DNA from: Leptasterias polaris
Taxonomy: Eukaryota > Echinodermata > Asteroidea > Forcipulatida > Asteriidae
Assembly: GCA_037783415.1 (NCBI GenBank)
Contig: JAZGTN010000016.1
Coordinates: 5,701,001 to 5,765,000 of the forward strand
DNA: 64,000 bases
Direction: 5' to 3'
The position numbers were made by a program, and so were the translations under genes. The notes beneath the pieces are model-generated. The model made no database searches. It was not told where the DNA came from and was given only the letters and a program-made list of their open reading frames with translations. Shown here piece after piece: positions 12,459 to 24,841 of the stretch. Each line of letters opens with the position of its first letter. Within the stretch, counting starts at the first letter, position 1.

Positions 12459-15400
12459 ATGCTTGTTAAGGCACCGGATCAGGCCATGAGAGAGTCGGCC
12501 CATCAACCGACGAGGGACCCCCCTTCCGTATCCTCCACACACCAGGTGCCGGAAGCACAGGAACGGGGAGGGGGAGGGGCCAAAGGCTCTAGGGCCTGCT
12601 GCTTCTGCTGGTGTTGCTGTTGCAGTTGCTCGTGGTAGGATCATTTCGATCTTACCTTTATCATGATGCATCCATCTTTGGTTGGGTTTTTCTTATATCG
12701 AAGTCAATGTTATCGAAACGAGGCTGGAAGAAAACAAAGTCTGGCCTCTAGTCAAATATGTGTGTCATTGTCGTGATGTGTATAAGAGGGAACCTGACAA
12801 GGATGGTTGCAACATGATAAAGGTCTGCTTGATGTTTTGAAGTTTCTAAGAGTGCGATCTGCGTCCAATTTCATAAAGCTGTTTAACAGAAAAACTGCTT
12901 AGCAATTTTCTTTGCTCAGCAAAACATGAGTAGGGCACCAGTCGCAGCAATGTAAACTTCATGGCATTTTGGCTTGTTACCGGTTTCTGCTAAGCAAGAT
13001 TTTCTGTGCTTAGCAAGTTTGTGTGGTTGAAGACTTTATGACATTGGGCCTTGCTCCTCTTCTTATGAAGACGAACTGAGCACACTGTTCGGACCGTCGA
13101 TACTTTGTTTTCAGAAACAACGTTCTTCTTACTAGGGATTAGTTCATGGGGTATCAATCGTAAACTTTTTCTTTTCTATGTTCATTCCACATCATGTAAA
13201 GATTTTTATTTTATTTGACAAAAACCCTGTGGCAAGGCTCAAGGGTTCAAGTTCACAATGTAATCTTTCCTGACAAATTGGGTCTGTTCGTTTGCTTGCT
13301 AACTTGATAAACTATTATTTTATCGTAATTAGGAAAAATAACCTTGTCTTATCTGCACAGAGCAAAGTACACGGGGAAAATGCCAAAACAACTACAGTAA
13401 CCTTAAATTCACAAGTTAACCATTGTGTTTAAGTGTATACAAATGAAAAATTCATCTGGCTTCTTATCGACCGTGTGAATGCAGTAACGATACAACGGTA
13501 ACACTGATGGTATGCTTACATGAGGAACATTATTTTGTCACCGGTTTTACAAGAAACCATGTTCTTCATTGTTTCAACTGTGCAGCAATGTTACTCTGTT
13601 TTACAAGCATCATTTGGGAGCTCGTTGATCTTAAACGACCACTGAGTTTGGATCACTGAGTTGTTTTAGTCATATTAGTCCAGCTGCTAAGACCAATATG
13701 TGGGGGGAAAATTCCCTTTTTGGTAAAAGCACGAAACTTCCTACAGTTGTTTTCATTTTTAGACTTGGACCCATCTCAGATCTTGCCCATTTTAGGGGCG
13801 CGGCTATAGGTTTTGGGGGACGACAAAATAATCATTCTTCAATTAGTGTGTTTTGTTTTTCTTTGACAGTCTAAGCATGAAGAACACCGGCAAAGAAGAA
13901 TCAGGGGGCGGATCCATGGAGTTGGCAAATGGGGATACAAATGATAAGTAAGTATTCATGAAACTATATGCATTGGGGATTTCAAATCTAAATAAATGAA
14001 TAATTCATTACTGTGTATTTATTTCGATGTCACACTGCTTTAGACTTTTATTTATAGCAAATTAATGACGGCACGTTTTTTAACAAGATTTGTGCCACGC
14101 AAATAAAAATGTGGGGATTTTTGGGAACTTATTTAAGACCCGCCAGGATTAGTTACTACATAAATATTGGATTGTGAAACAAAACTTGATCAAATACAAA
14201 TGACATTTTTTTAAAGCACAGCGTTATTAAGCACTTAATCAAATCTTATGGTTTTCAATTTGCGGTGACACCATGCGTTATCTATTTTTCGCCAATTTCA
14301 TAGAACTGCTTAAGCAGAAAATATTGCTATAGACACATTTCTGCTTACCAGAATTGAGAATAATACCAGTCACAGCTGATACATGTGACAAGGTAGTTTG
14401 GATTGTAACCTTAGTCTGGTATAGTCATAATTTTGTTGTGCTTAGTTATACATGTTGTGCTTTGCAGCCTATGCAATTCGGTCCTTATAACCTTGCTTAC
14501 TTCTCAAAGAGCTTGTCCTGCAACGGAGTAAATGAGTGGATAGGGTGAACTTCTCGTATTATCTTCACCATCCCTGAGTTAGAAAATAAGCCGAACTTTT
14601 ACAGACCAAACTTGTTTTTGTCTGTTTGTTTTGTGGGGGTATTTGTTTTTGATAAATTGTATCTATTTATTTTGTAATAATTAATGTTTTTAGTGTATTT
14701 ATATTTATAGTTTTTTTATGACCAGGGGCTTGTACATCTTTTTGATGAAAGTTTTTAAACTGTAGTACTTCCCTGGACTACTCCTGGTCAATGATATTTT
14801 CAGTGCCCGAAGACTTAAAATAAACAAAATAATTAGAAATATAACTTGTTGACCGTGTTTTGTATATTTTCCCCTTAATAGTCCAACAGTAGAAGAGATA
14901 CGAATCTGGTCACATTCATTCGATGCAATGATGAAAAGTGCAAGTAAGTAGATTAGTATTCATTTTATGTCCGTACAAATGTATTAGGAATTGGGTATCC
15001 CAAGAGTTTGTTCCCTCAAATTGGTTTGCAAAGCCAACTATTGTTTGAAAAATATAACGACCGGAGATGGTCAAAACTTATTGAAACTGTATGGTTGTCG
15101 TTGATCCTTACAAGGGAAATTTCCACTTATTTTCTAAGGTGAACTTAAAACAACGCTACATTAAAGCATTTCGCCAAACGATAGGTCATTTCAACAAGTC
15201 GGTTTGGATGAGTATAGGTAAATTCATAATTTACGTCAACCGCTCCATTCAATTCATTCGAATTCAACCCAAATTCTAAGTTCTGCATTGATTATATGTA
15301 TATGCCTTATTTGCGTGTAAACGATGTTGGAAAAGAACTTTGAGAAGTAGAGAATAACTTGGGTAATTTAACAAGATGGTGGGAATGCATCTACTAAAAA

Positions 15401-16121
15401 CAAATCCTCATTTGTTTTTGTTTATAGGAGGTCGCAGGAGATTTCGGGACTATTTACGGTCGGAATATAGCGAAGAGAATTTACTATTCTGGCTAGCCTG
15501 CGAGGAGCTAGGGAAGGAATCGAACTCAGCTGCTGTAGAGGAAAAGGCCAGGCTAATTTATGAGGATTATATATCTATTCTTTCACCAAAAGAGGTAAGA
15601 AAATAGAAACGAAACATTTGCTTATATTAAGACTCTTGGACTCTAGTCTTGAGATAGATGACTTTGTTTTTCCTTTAAATTGAAGTTACCGATCAGAAAA
15701 TAAAAGAAAAAAACCTAAAGTTTAGCTCTCTTTGTCGAAGAGCATGCATTTGATGTATAGCAGGACATACCAGGTAAATTTCAATTGCTTATGTAGCTCT
15801 GTACATTTTTGAGAACAAAGGTTTCCAGTCTGCTGCCACCTAGCGGAAAAGTTTCACCAGTTTTAACAATCTTTGGCAGTGCCTATTACACATTAATTAG
15901 ATGTTAAAACATGTTTTGAATTTGATTGCCTCCCCCAGGTAAGTCTGGATTCTCGCGTTCGAGAGACCGTAAATCGGAACATGACCGACCCGACCATCCA
16001 CACGTTCGACGAAGCCCAGCAACAAATCTACATCCTCATGCACCGAGACTCATTTCCACGCTTTCTCAACTCCAAAATGTTCCGAAGAATGGTCGAGAAT
16101 GCGAGCCGTGAGAAGAAGTGA
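12459..16121 (+). CDS. RGS17/19/20-like: Regulator of G-protein signalling, RZ subfamily (RGS17/19/20-like)
   Basis: Coding exons: 12459-12634, 13870-13947, 14882-14943, 15428-15594, 15939-16121. They join in frame to 221 residues (human RGS17 is about 210). Residues 47-59 are a cysteine string with nine Cys (CCFCWCCCCSCSC across the exon 1/2 junction), the palmitoylation signature of the RZ group. Residues about 92-215 are the RGS domain, with the blocks YSEENLLFWLACE, EEKARLIYEDYISILSPKE, VSLDSRVRE and ILMHRDSFPRFLNS. RGS proteins speed GTP hydrolysis on G-alpha subunits; RZ members act chiefly on Gi/Gz at membranes. The ATG at 12459 is 17 bases into an exon that starts after an acceptor at 12440-12441, so an upstream non-coding exon is likely; a second in-frame ATG is at 12486. 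The three vertebrate paralogues cannot be told apart, so this is probably their single pro-orthologue. The stop follows an Arg-Glu-Lys-Lys tail. Confidence 0.95.
12863..13050. mobile_element. family B inverted-repeat element in RGS intron
   Basis: About 188 bp, from CCAATTTCATAAAGCTG to GACTTTATGACATTGGGCC, with internal CTGCTTAGCA and GGGCACCAGTC blocks shared with the copies at 1598, 14292 and 38019. It lies in the intron after the first coding exon. Confidence 0.7.
14292..14482. mobile_element. family B inverted-repeat element in RGS intron
   Basis: It begins CCAATTTCATAGAACTGCTT and carries an intact GCTTAAGCAGAAA, the empty-site equivalent of the 1598-2141 copy. It lies in the intron between coding exons 2 and 3. 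Confidence 0.7.
15765..15852. mobile_element. fragment of the family seen at 52016-52165
   Basis: It carries AGTCTGCTGCCACCTAGCG and an upstream ACCAGGTAAATTT. The copy at 52016-52165 has both in inverted-repeat context. Here only a partial, diverged copy remains, in the last RGS intron. Confidence 0.5.
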
Positions 16122-19000
16122 GGAGCCCCATCTACCGGTAGGCCTGATACCTCAAGGCCCGCCTCCTCCTCATGACTTTTGGTGTGAAAAATTCGAAACA
16201 CTAATGATGACCTTATGGACGTTGAACGGAGCAGTGTACTGGTTAACATTGTGTAGACTTTTTAAAATGGACGACAAGACGGCTTCAGCGATTGTCCAGC
16301 GTGTCTTCAAAAGACGGTGCCCTGCATTGTGACATCACGCAGACGAGCATCGCTGTGGACGATTTAAAAACACCTGGGGCTTGTTGACTCACCGTGTTAG
16401 AAAACATGACGTCACTGATCAGACCACGTGACCACTAGACGAACGAGATGACGACAGCGAAGCGGTACCGCGCCGTGACGTGCACCGTTGAAAATTGGCT
16501 GCAATATGGGCGGCATCTACCGTAGAGGGCGTACCACTTGCAGAGATTTGGCGTGACCTCTCCCCTTCAGGAAGGTGTAAAAAAAATGGCGGTCATGCTG
16601 GAAGGGCTCTAATAATATGGGGTCCATTTAAGAAGTTCAGAGAACACAGAGTTGCCGACCGGCTGTACATCGTAACGATTACAATGCCGAAGGATCATTC
16701 TGCTGTAGGAAGAAGAAAAGATGGCAATGTGGCCAACAGTTTCCTCAGGGATTATTCACAAATTTACACATCGGCGTGCTTATGTTATTAAAAAAAATGA
16801 TGGAATGATAAAGAAAATGAAAGAAAAAATGAAAGCCGGAGCTTTCATTACAAGGGCTGCATGCTGTAATACTCAAATCCACGAACGCTTATGGTTGGTG
16901 TATACCTGTATTATGGCGTACGGAGAACGTGTGTGATATCAAGGGTGGCATGTCGCTTGCCCGTTAAGGATGCAAGTAATGAGTGAGAGCAGTTCAAAGT
17001 TTCTCCACCAAGTTTGGGCTTCGGGTGAAGATACAATCGTTTCAGGCAAGTCGTGAGTCTTTCTCAGGGGTTGATTCGAAACCAACTGTTTTAACAATGA
17101 CCTGGATTTTTGTTTCCACAATCTGAATTTCAGCTTTATTACCGGCTTTGAAACATTCCATGTGGCCAAAAAAATACCAACACTTTTTTAAAAATTTCCT
17201 CTGAGAGAGAGAGAATGCCCCACCCAAACAAGACTTTTTCAAATATATTAGTGAATTTAAAAAAATCTTTGTACCATTTCCATCACAATTTGCAATTGAT
17301 TGTTGATGCAAAAGGTCTTTAAAATAAAGGTTCTTCATTGTAGGAAAGAACACGTGTAAATTATTGTATGGCAATCACGCAAAGGCAAGTCAGAATCACG
17401 AGTCACATTACCTTATTCTGTGTCCATTGGCTAAAACATTTCATTTATATTTTATACTTATCAACCCTACGAGAAACTCTATACGAGCCCATATAGATTG
17501 TTGACAGCGGTTAGTTGTAGTTGATAAATTAATCCAATCATGTGGAAATAATCGATTGTGAATTATCTGATCCAAGCTGATGTTGTGAAGAAACTTTGAA
17601 ACAAAAGCATCCATACAGCATCGCCATTTTTATTAATGACGTCGAAGGAGCAGAAAGGCATAAAAACAAGAGGTTTGGACAAAAGTTATTAATAAGTTAT
17701 AATTTGTGGCCTTTTTATCAACGTGTGTACGCGTGAGGTTGAGACTGCGAACCGGTGCAAGCGACTTTTCTACACCCTTGACCAAAGTAGTTTCGTCATA
17801 ATGACGTAACAGCCTACAATGTTTCCTCGCCATTGGCTCAAGTAGTGAGCTTTTATAAACAAATAAAAAAACAAGTAAAATGATGAGTGACTTTTGATTT
17901 CTTGTGATACAGTAACACCTATGATCGAAAAACGCGCCTCTGCCAAAGAACTTATATTCGTAACAAAACATATTGGTGTCTTTTTGTTTTTGTTTTCTAC
18001 TCACGAATTTTGATGTTTATTGCTTAACGATTTTACCAACGGACGGTCTAATTTGTATTGATTTGTACTGTTTTTTCGGTGACAGTAACGTAACTTTAAA
18101 AATATTGTCTGAAATGTGAAAGTTGTGATGGGTGACTATTTAGTGAATATTTAGATTTTAAATTCGGGAAGTTGTCATATTGCTTTTTTTGTCAAGACCG
18201 TGATTTGTACTCGTACCTTTTTACTGTTATACACACACCATTGTGTTTACACGTATCGTTCTACATTTTAGGTGCTTTTTTGAAAAGCGAGTACATTTTG
18301 AATTTGTAAGTAAATTAGCAGTGCAATTTTTTATTCATATCGGTGGAGCTACATAGTGTGAAGAATTTTCAGAGCAAGTTGTTACCTCATTCTGGTGTTT
18401 CCGTCAGTGATTAGTTTGTGGATCCACTCATTGTCGTGTTGATCAACTCCTTCTTCTTTCAATACAAATTTTATATTTCCCGGTTTATTCAGCTACTGTT
18501 ATTATGTAGGGAGGTATCAATTAATTGAATACAGAGGAAAATATGAGTGTTGAACTTAACCAATTCTAGAACCCAAAACTACATTTTCTGCAATGCTTTC
18601 TTTTAATTTGTTTTCTATGATTCCGTTGCAGTGCAATTTTCTGTGCGGTCTCTAGTTTTATTCACAGGAATACAAAATGGAAATTTCCACAATAAACTTC
18701 TATTCCTCACACCCTCCATGCATCAGCGAAAACAAAACATAGCCTTATACATAAACAGCGCCATTTCATTACTGGCTTACAAACAATAATCAGGTGCAGT
18801 TCTGTCGCTTAATTCCGCTAAAAAATATAGGCATTTGAACTGATGAGCTTGCTTCTGCAAACATAGTCTGGTTATCATAATGGGCAATGCAGTTTGTATT
18901 CAGGGAATATGACACAAGATGACTGACTTGCAAATAAGACGAATAGATTCAGTCAATTTCAATTAGCTCATTGTTAAGATCAATTCAACATACATCTGAG
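16122..19000. other. probable RGS 3' UTR and downstream DNA
   Basis: No coding exon is seen. Potential poly(A) signals AATAAA occur near 17321, 17863 and 18692; I cannot choose between them. Open frames at 16028-16936 and 17633-18004 are on mixed strands and have no recognisable domain. Confidence 0.4.
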
Positions 19001-19130
19001 GCATTTTCCCAAACCTCAGCTTGGGCTCTGTCTCCGGCTTGGGCTCCGTCATAAAATTTGGAGCAGTGTACATTTTGCACAGTGTTTCCAACAACAGACG
19101 GAGCCCGGAGCCTTATCCGAGGTTTGGCAA
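19001..19130. mobile_element. inverted-repeat element, family D
   Basis: Left AACCTCAGCTTGGGCTCTGT and right GGAGCCTTATCCGAGGTTTG are imperfect inverted repeats. The core GGAGCAGTGTACATTTTGCA is identical to the copy at 11811-11948. Confidence 0.65.
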
Positions 19131-22100
19131 TAGCGTCTGGCTATATGTTTGGAGATATTGAAAGAGATCCCAATAAATGATATAACAGACTAGTGTATCC
19201 TATGCATCGATGATTGTAGCATGCTGACAGCACCCACAGTATACTAAGAAGCACTTCACTAAACTGTCCCTAGCTATTTCTTAAATCATCTAATTTCACG
19301 CATACTTCACTGTCACAATCCTCACATACCCCATGCACACTCCTTGGTGGAAAAGAGCAATACTGGTTAAATGTATTGTGAGATTCAACCCTACACTCCG
19401 ACACATTTACGTCAAGGTATCGTTAGTGTCTGGTGGCCCTTGCACACCCTTTGGCCATTCGCCTGTGTAAAAACAACTACCCGATTACAAACCTGTATCC
19501 TACTATCCACAATTTATGATGTTTTCAAACACCACCCACACTAATTTATACTAATGAAGTGTTTATGGCTTAAAGACCCCTTGCATATGACGTCACAGGC
19601 CCAAACAGTCCCCTCACTGAGGTTAATGAAGACTTATCATTGGCTGAGAGTCGTGCGCGGTGCGTGCACGTTTCCATTGTTTGACATCAAAGATGGCAGC
19701 CAAATGCAAGGGGACTTGATTTGTTTTATCATTTCAAATGTGGAACTTATTAATACAATAATCTGTATCCATACCAAAGGGCAAGTTTATAAACCAATTT
19801 ACTCGAAGATGTTTAACTTCTAAATCGAACTTGAAATGGAAGACTACAATAATTTCATAATGTTGCCGACATATTTCCCAATGCGTTCATTTGGAAAATT
19901 AACATGGCCACCGTCAATGGTAATTAATTTTATGTTTTGTCGCGTATCTTATGGGCATTAATAATGTCGTTCAGTTATTCTATGTAAACATTATCAATAG
20001 TGACAATAACTGGTTGCACGTAGGAGTGTACCCACAACAAAGTTTTTTGTTTGTTCGGGCTCAAATTATTCGACCACTAGGGGGCCTACAGTACTTCAGT
20101 GGTTAAAGTTTGTTGTACATGTATTGTGTCAGACAATTTTTGTACATGTACTGAAAGAAATACCAAATGAATGTGCAGGTATTAATAATTCATGGGCACT
20201 TTTGTATGATGTGATGTTGTTTCTCTTTGTCTTTTTGTACTGTAATCACTGCTTCTGACTTCTTTATGTGCCAATTTTGCTATATACACCTCAACCTTAT
20301 AGCAGACCACGTGCCGAATTTGGGCATTCTAGGTCCAACCCCAAAACTTGGTCCAGTCCTCCAACCATTTTGGTTTGGGGGTACATTATACACTAGTTGT
20401 GTGCATGGGGCTACGATTGGGCTTGGCTGCAAACATCCTTAGTTGGGTTTTATTTAAGCAATATCCATGCTACGCACAGACAGTTCTTGATCAAGATCCA
20501 CGAAGGTTGGGTCTTGGAGTTCTCCAAAACCAAAGATGTCTCTCTTTTTTTAAATCCGAATCACTTTTGGCTTTTAGCCATAGAGCCACATCAGCTTGTT
20601 CATCTCTTTTCAAACACACTTTTTGTGAATGTTAGTAACCATGTTCCTTGTACCTGTGTTACATAACCAAACTAAGTATATGCTAAACAAAGGGACCAAG
20701 TAACATCTATAATTCTACAGGAAACTGTGTTAGCATTGTACTTTATACATCTTATTTTCTTCAGAAATTTGATCAAAGTAATATGTTTACTATCTTGCTG
20801 CAAATTTTAGCACTGCAAAGTGTGTACATAGTGTATTGAAGAAATAGCGTAAACATTGTAGATATATACGTTTAGCTATTTTAGTTTACATTTATTTGTT
20901 ATGTCAAATTGATATATAATTTATTATATAATATATGAAAGAGAGAACAGAATTTAATACAATGTTAACAATTTATGTTTAAGAAAATTTTCATATTTAG
21001 ATTTTTATTTGAGGGTGAACATATTTTACAGAAGGTAACAAAACTTTCACTTAAAATTTTCCACCAGATTGTAATCACATATCATATAACCAATGATTGT
21101 ATAGTAACACACTATTTCGAAGTCCTATACATCCATCATCATAACTTTGTAATGCGCTTTTGAACATTTTATGGTTAAATGCGCACACTAAATGTGGTTT
21201 TATTATTATTATTAGTGCTGCACATTGTGCGGTAAGTTTGTCTCGAAATCGGACATTTACTAACCGCCTCTGGGTTTTTCAAGCTTCGTCATTTCGGTTT
21301 GCAACCCTCCTGTGATCGGCCCCGCTCCGCCACGCCCCAAAATAGCGAACAGACTATAGCTGCACAACGTCGTTACCATGGATGTACCATATCGCCACAC
21401 ACCATGTTGTCCCAGGCATGCCATGCTTGAAACTAAATTATACGATACGGTGCATGCCCATGGGAACGAATTGGCGTATAATATGTTAAAATATAGCTCC
21501 AGACATATTACGGTAATTATAACAGTAAACACGTAAGCTTACTGGCGTCACTCCGTAGTATTCTTAATATAACTCTCAAAATTCCACACATCCGGGCTAT
21601 TGTTTATTATTATGGTATGTTATAATTGTTGTTTTGCGTACGGATTGCGAATGCATGTGTTTTATTTGAGCACACCTCATCAGCAGAGCAATGTTGCAAC
21701 TCACTCTGATGAAGTTGCGTAAGCTCGTCAATGGCTGGCCCCCGGGGGATTTTCCAAACAAATTTTTAACAATTAATTACTGAGAAATACTGAATTAGGT
21801 TTTACAACTACAGGGTTGGAAATTGATAACAGTGTCTGTTTTTGGTATTCCAGCATGAAATTAGAGGGTTAGTTACAAAAGCCTGGATAACTTAATATTG
21901 TTTACTTTAATGTCAAACTGTTTGACGTGGATGTTATAACTCAATAGGGTTCGAAATAAGAATCTCAAATTGACTCAACCCACCCCCACCCTAACCCCAA
22001 TCTACGCGAAGGTATAGGCCTCCATAAAATATATTTGTAAAATGGCTTATATACTTTTGGTGTTTTCACGTTTCTGCTGTCCAACCCGGACAAAGTCAAT

Positions 22101-23284
22101 TTTGTATACAAATACAGAGACGCTGCTGTTTAGATTTTATGATTTTACGATGTGAATTTGGATTCTTTGTTCATTTGGAGAATGATGTGTAAAGTTTCAG
22201 AACAACAACAAATAATATTAATTATTTTATCAATAACAGTCCATTCAATGTGGCGTAAAGTGAGATTTTTCTATAACAACATGTTTTATAATTATACGTA
22301 AACGCTTGTATGACATGTCAAAACCTTTGTATAATATAACCTTTTTTCCACCAAAATCACCGAGGTACGTAGATATACATAATTATTGTTCAGAACACAT
22401 TCTGTGATTAAAAAAAATTATATTAAACTTGGATTCCTAGCGAGTAGCCATTTTTGTGCATATCTGCCTCTTACGGGGGTAATCTTTTTAAGGTGTACAT
22501 GTTGTATGTTCGTACGGTTGACAAAAAATAAAAGCGCTGACTGTGCAGGCTTTTGCACACATCTTGATCTGAGTGTTATTTCTGTTGTTATTAAAGCACT
22601 TTATGAGTACAATTTTCATATGTGAGTTTGTTAGGCTATTTTTTGTGACACATTTTGTTAACTGGCATTCGAGAAAGACCTTGCAAGTGTCGAAACGCCA
22701 GGCCATTGACTGGTTTTTGCATGCCAACAGAAACTGCATCGGGACCTGTAGGCCTAATGTCCACTTTTCAAATCTCCTTGCACAAACAGATGACACATGA
22801 CGAGAATAACTCGTAAAACTAAAAATACTAGAAAAGAAGTTTAGTACAGAAGTTAAAACAACAAGTAAAACATTTCTCGTTTTCGGGAGCTCAATTCACT
22901 ATAATTAAATAGGCCCACGTAACAATTCTTCTTACGGTAAAAGTTTTGAAGAACCACTCTAAAAACGAGCAAGGGCCCCCTTGGGAGAATTAACAGTTCT
23001 TTGATAACTGATAGTGATATGGCTACCCTGGTTAAACAAGACGAAATAAATAAATAAATCTGAGTATAGAAAGGATGGTTGTATTTTAAAACAAAATTGT
23101 TCCGTAAACAATTATTTCTATATAATGAGCTAGAGGAGAAGTCTATCAAGTCGGATCGCATCATTATATAAGACCCCTATTATAAGCCTACTCAAACGTC
23201 ATTATCACTTGATCTAAACATAAACATGACGCATGATTTATTTGTTTGTTTGTTTTTGGGGGTGTTTGTTTGTTTGTTGGTTTG
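19131..23284. other. intergenic DNA with scattered repeats
   Basis: Non-coding; open frames are short and lack family motifs. It contains the element at 19575-19715, (ATT)n near 21203 and long AT-rich tracts around 20880-20960. No promoter or RNA gene could be supported. Confidence 0.4.
19575..19715 (+). mobile_element. palindromic element, family E
   Basis: The ends GACCCCTTGCAT / ATGCAAGGGGAC form an inverted pair around a 117-bp interior. The interior carries TGACGTCA, CTCACTGAGGTTAA and TTGTTTGACATCAAAG in the same order as the reverse copy at 3983-4122. Confidence 0.65.
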
Positions 23285-23480
23285 TTTAGATGATCTTCCC
23301 AAAGGGAAGTTGACAAAGCTTCCACGGTGTGTCATAATAAACGCCAAGCTGAAGCTGGCCGGCAACGGTCAGCCAATCTCTCTCATGCATACACCATGGT
23401 TCTATGTAAAGAATGAATTGCACACGACACCAATCAACTGTGATTCAGTAACTGGACAACAATACTTATTCTCGTCATTC
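23285..23480 (-). mobile_element. SINE fragment (same family as 27655-28018)
   Basis: It shares GATCTTCCCAAAGGGAA, TTGACAAAGCTTCCACG-like, GCCAATCTCTCTC and ACAATACTTATT blocks with 27770-27925 in the same order. The tRNA-like head at 28016 is not found here, so this copy is partial. Confidence 0.55.
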
Positions 23481-23670
23481 TCGATCTTTGGTTTATTGTT
23501 GTCTGCACCTTCGGGGTCTGCATTCGCAATTGTTTACCTATTTTGCGGTGATGGAGTAATTAAGTAGGGCACCGCCCATCATGGCACCGCCCTAGCGCGA
23601 ATTGCAACCCGTGTCCCTCCCTTTGTTTTAGAATGTAGATAGTTTAATTAATTCCGCATATGATTAATTC

Positions 23671-23845
23671 CTAAATGATTTAGAGATATCTCTAAATGAT
23701 TTAGAGATATCTCTAAATGAATTAGAGATATCTTTAAATGAATTAGAGATATCTCTAAATCTTTTAGAGATATCTTTAAATCATTTAGAGATATCTTTAA
23801 ATGATTTAGAGATATATCTTAATAATTTAAAGATATCTTTAAATA
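23671..23845. repeat. 21-bp palindromic satellite, 8 copies
   Basis: GATATC-centred units recur at 23685, 23706, 23727, 23748, 23769, 23790, 23811 and 23832, exactly 21 bp apart. The best monomer, ATTTAGAGATATCTCTAAAT, is a perfect 20-bp palindrome plus one linker base. It abuts the LINE 3' end that follows. Confidence 0.95.
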
Positions 23846-24098
23846 CATTGAAGACACCCTCAGTACTTTTAAATCTCAACTAAAAACCCACTTGTATCCA
23901 AAGTTATGCTAATATTATCTTGAACTATATGAACATTCATAAGTAGTCACTTTCTGTAGTTGGTCTCTTTTTGTTGAGAACATTTGTATAATGTATAGTT
24001 TTGTATCTGTAATTATTGTTGTTGTTTGTTTAAGCGCTTTGTATCTACCTTTGTAAAAGGCGCTATATAAATGTTATTATTATTATTATTATTATTAT
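23846..24098 (+). mobile_element. LINE 3' end (CR1/L2-like)
   Basis: It opens with a reading frame encoding TFKSQLKTHLYPKL and a stop, the usual last residues of a CR1/L2-type reverse-transcriptase ORF. A 3' UTR follows, ending GGCGCTATATAAATG and (TTA)n. Heavily 5'-truncated, as expected for target-primed reverse transcription. Confidence 0.75.
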
Positions 24099-24841
24099 CG
24101 TTGATGGCATTAAACAAAAATTAAAGACGTTGCTAATGCTAATAAATGTTACTTTGGCTCGCCATACTGTTTTATTATTTTTTTGGTTAAAGTAAAGTTG
24201 TGACGGTATAGCTGGTACCAACCCCTCAACCACCTTGAACGTGAATGTAAGACAACTGCTTCCGTCTGTCCTGGAGAGCTGGTAATTGCAGGTTACTGAG
24301 CATTTTGGTGATACTATGACCGATAGTTTCCTGTGATGAAGCGCATTCACCACTGGTTGGCCCATAATTCAAGGTTTGTAATATCTTGTTGTAGGATGGC
24401 GTAGTCTTTTTGCGGTGTTGATTTGTCTATACAAAGAGGCAATCATCCGCAAACAGCCTCACTTACTTGAGATGATACGGAATAGGGGCCCTAACACTGT
24501 TAACAGTAACACTGTATGCCTATGTATGTGTGCTCCATTTGAACATAAGCCATCTTAGAGAAAAGGAACAACTTTTTGGGTGGAGCATTACCTAGCAGCT
24601 GGGGTTACTCAGAAATATCATGGTTGTCATTGTAAAAACTAAAACTGTAAAAGATTCGAGAAAGGTACTGATGTTATACCGGTACCCGAAAAAAGTCGGC
24701 GGTTGACTCTTTTGGCTAGTCTAGTATTGAATATTGTTGTCCATAACTCGGTAACCGACCAACACGTTATCTTATTGTGACAGTGATCTTTGTTGCTGGG
24801 TACCAGTTTCAATATCGTCACACGTCTGACTCAAATTCAAC
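24099..24841. other. upstream region of TMEM214
   Basis: No gene is seen. It presumably includes the TMEM214 5' UTR and promoter; no TATA box or initiator could be assigned with confidence. Confidence 0.4.

Noticed and set aside
16495..16936. Two overlapping open frames downstream of the RGS stop
   Set aside because: No domain, no splice partners, and they lie where the RGS 3' UTR is expected.
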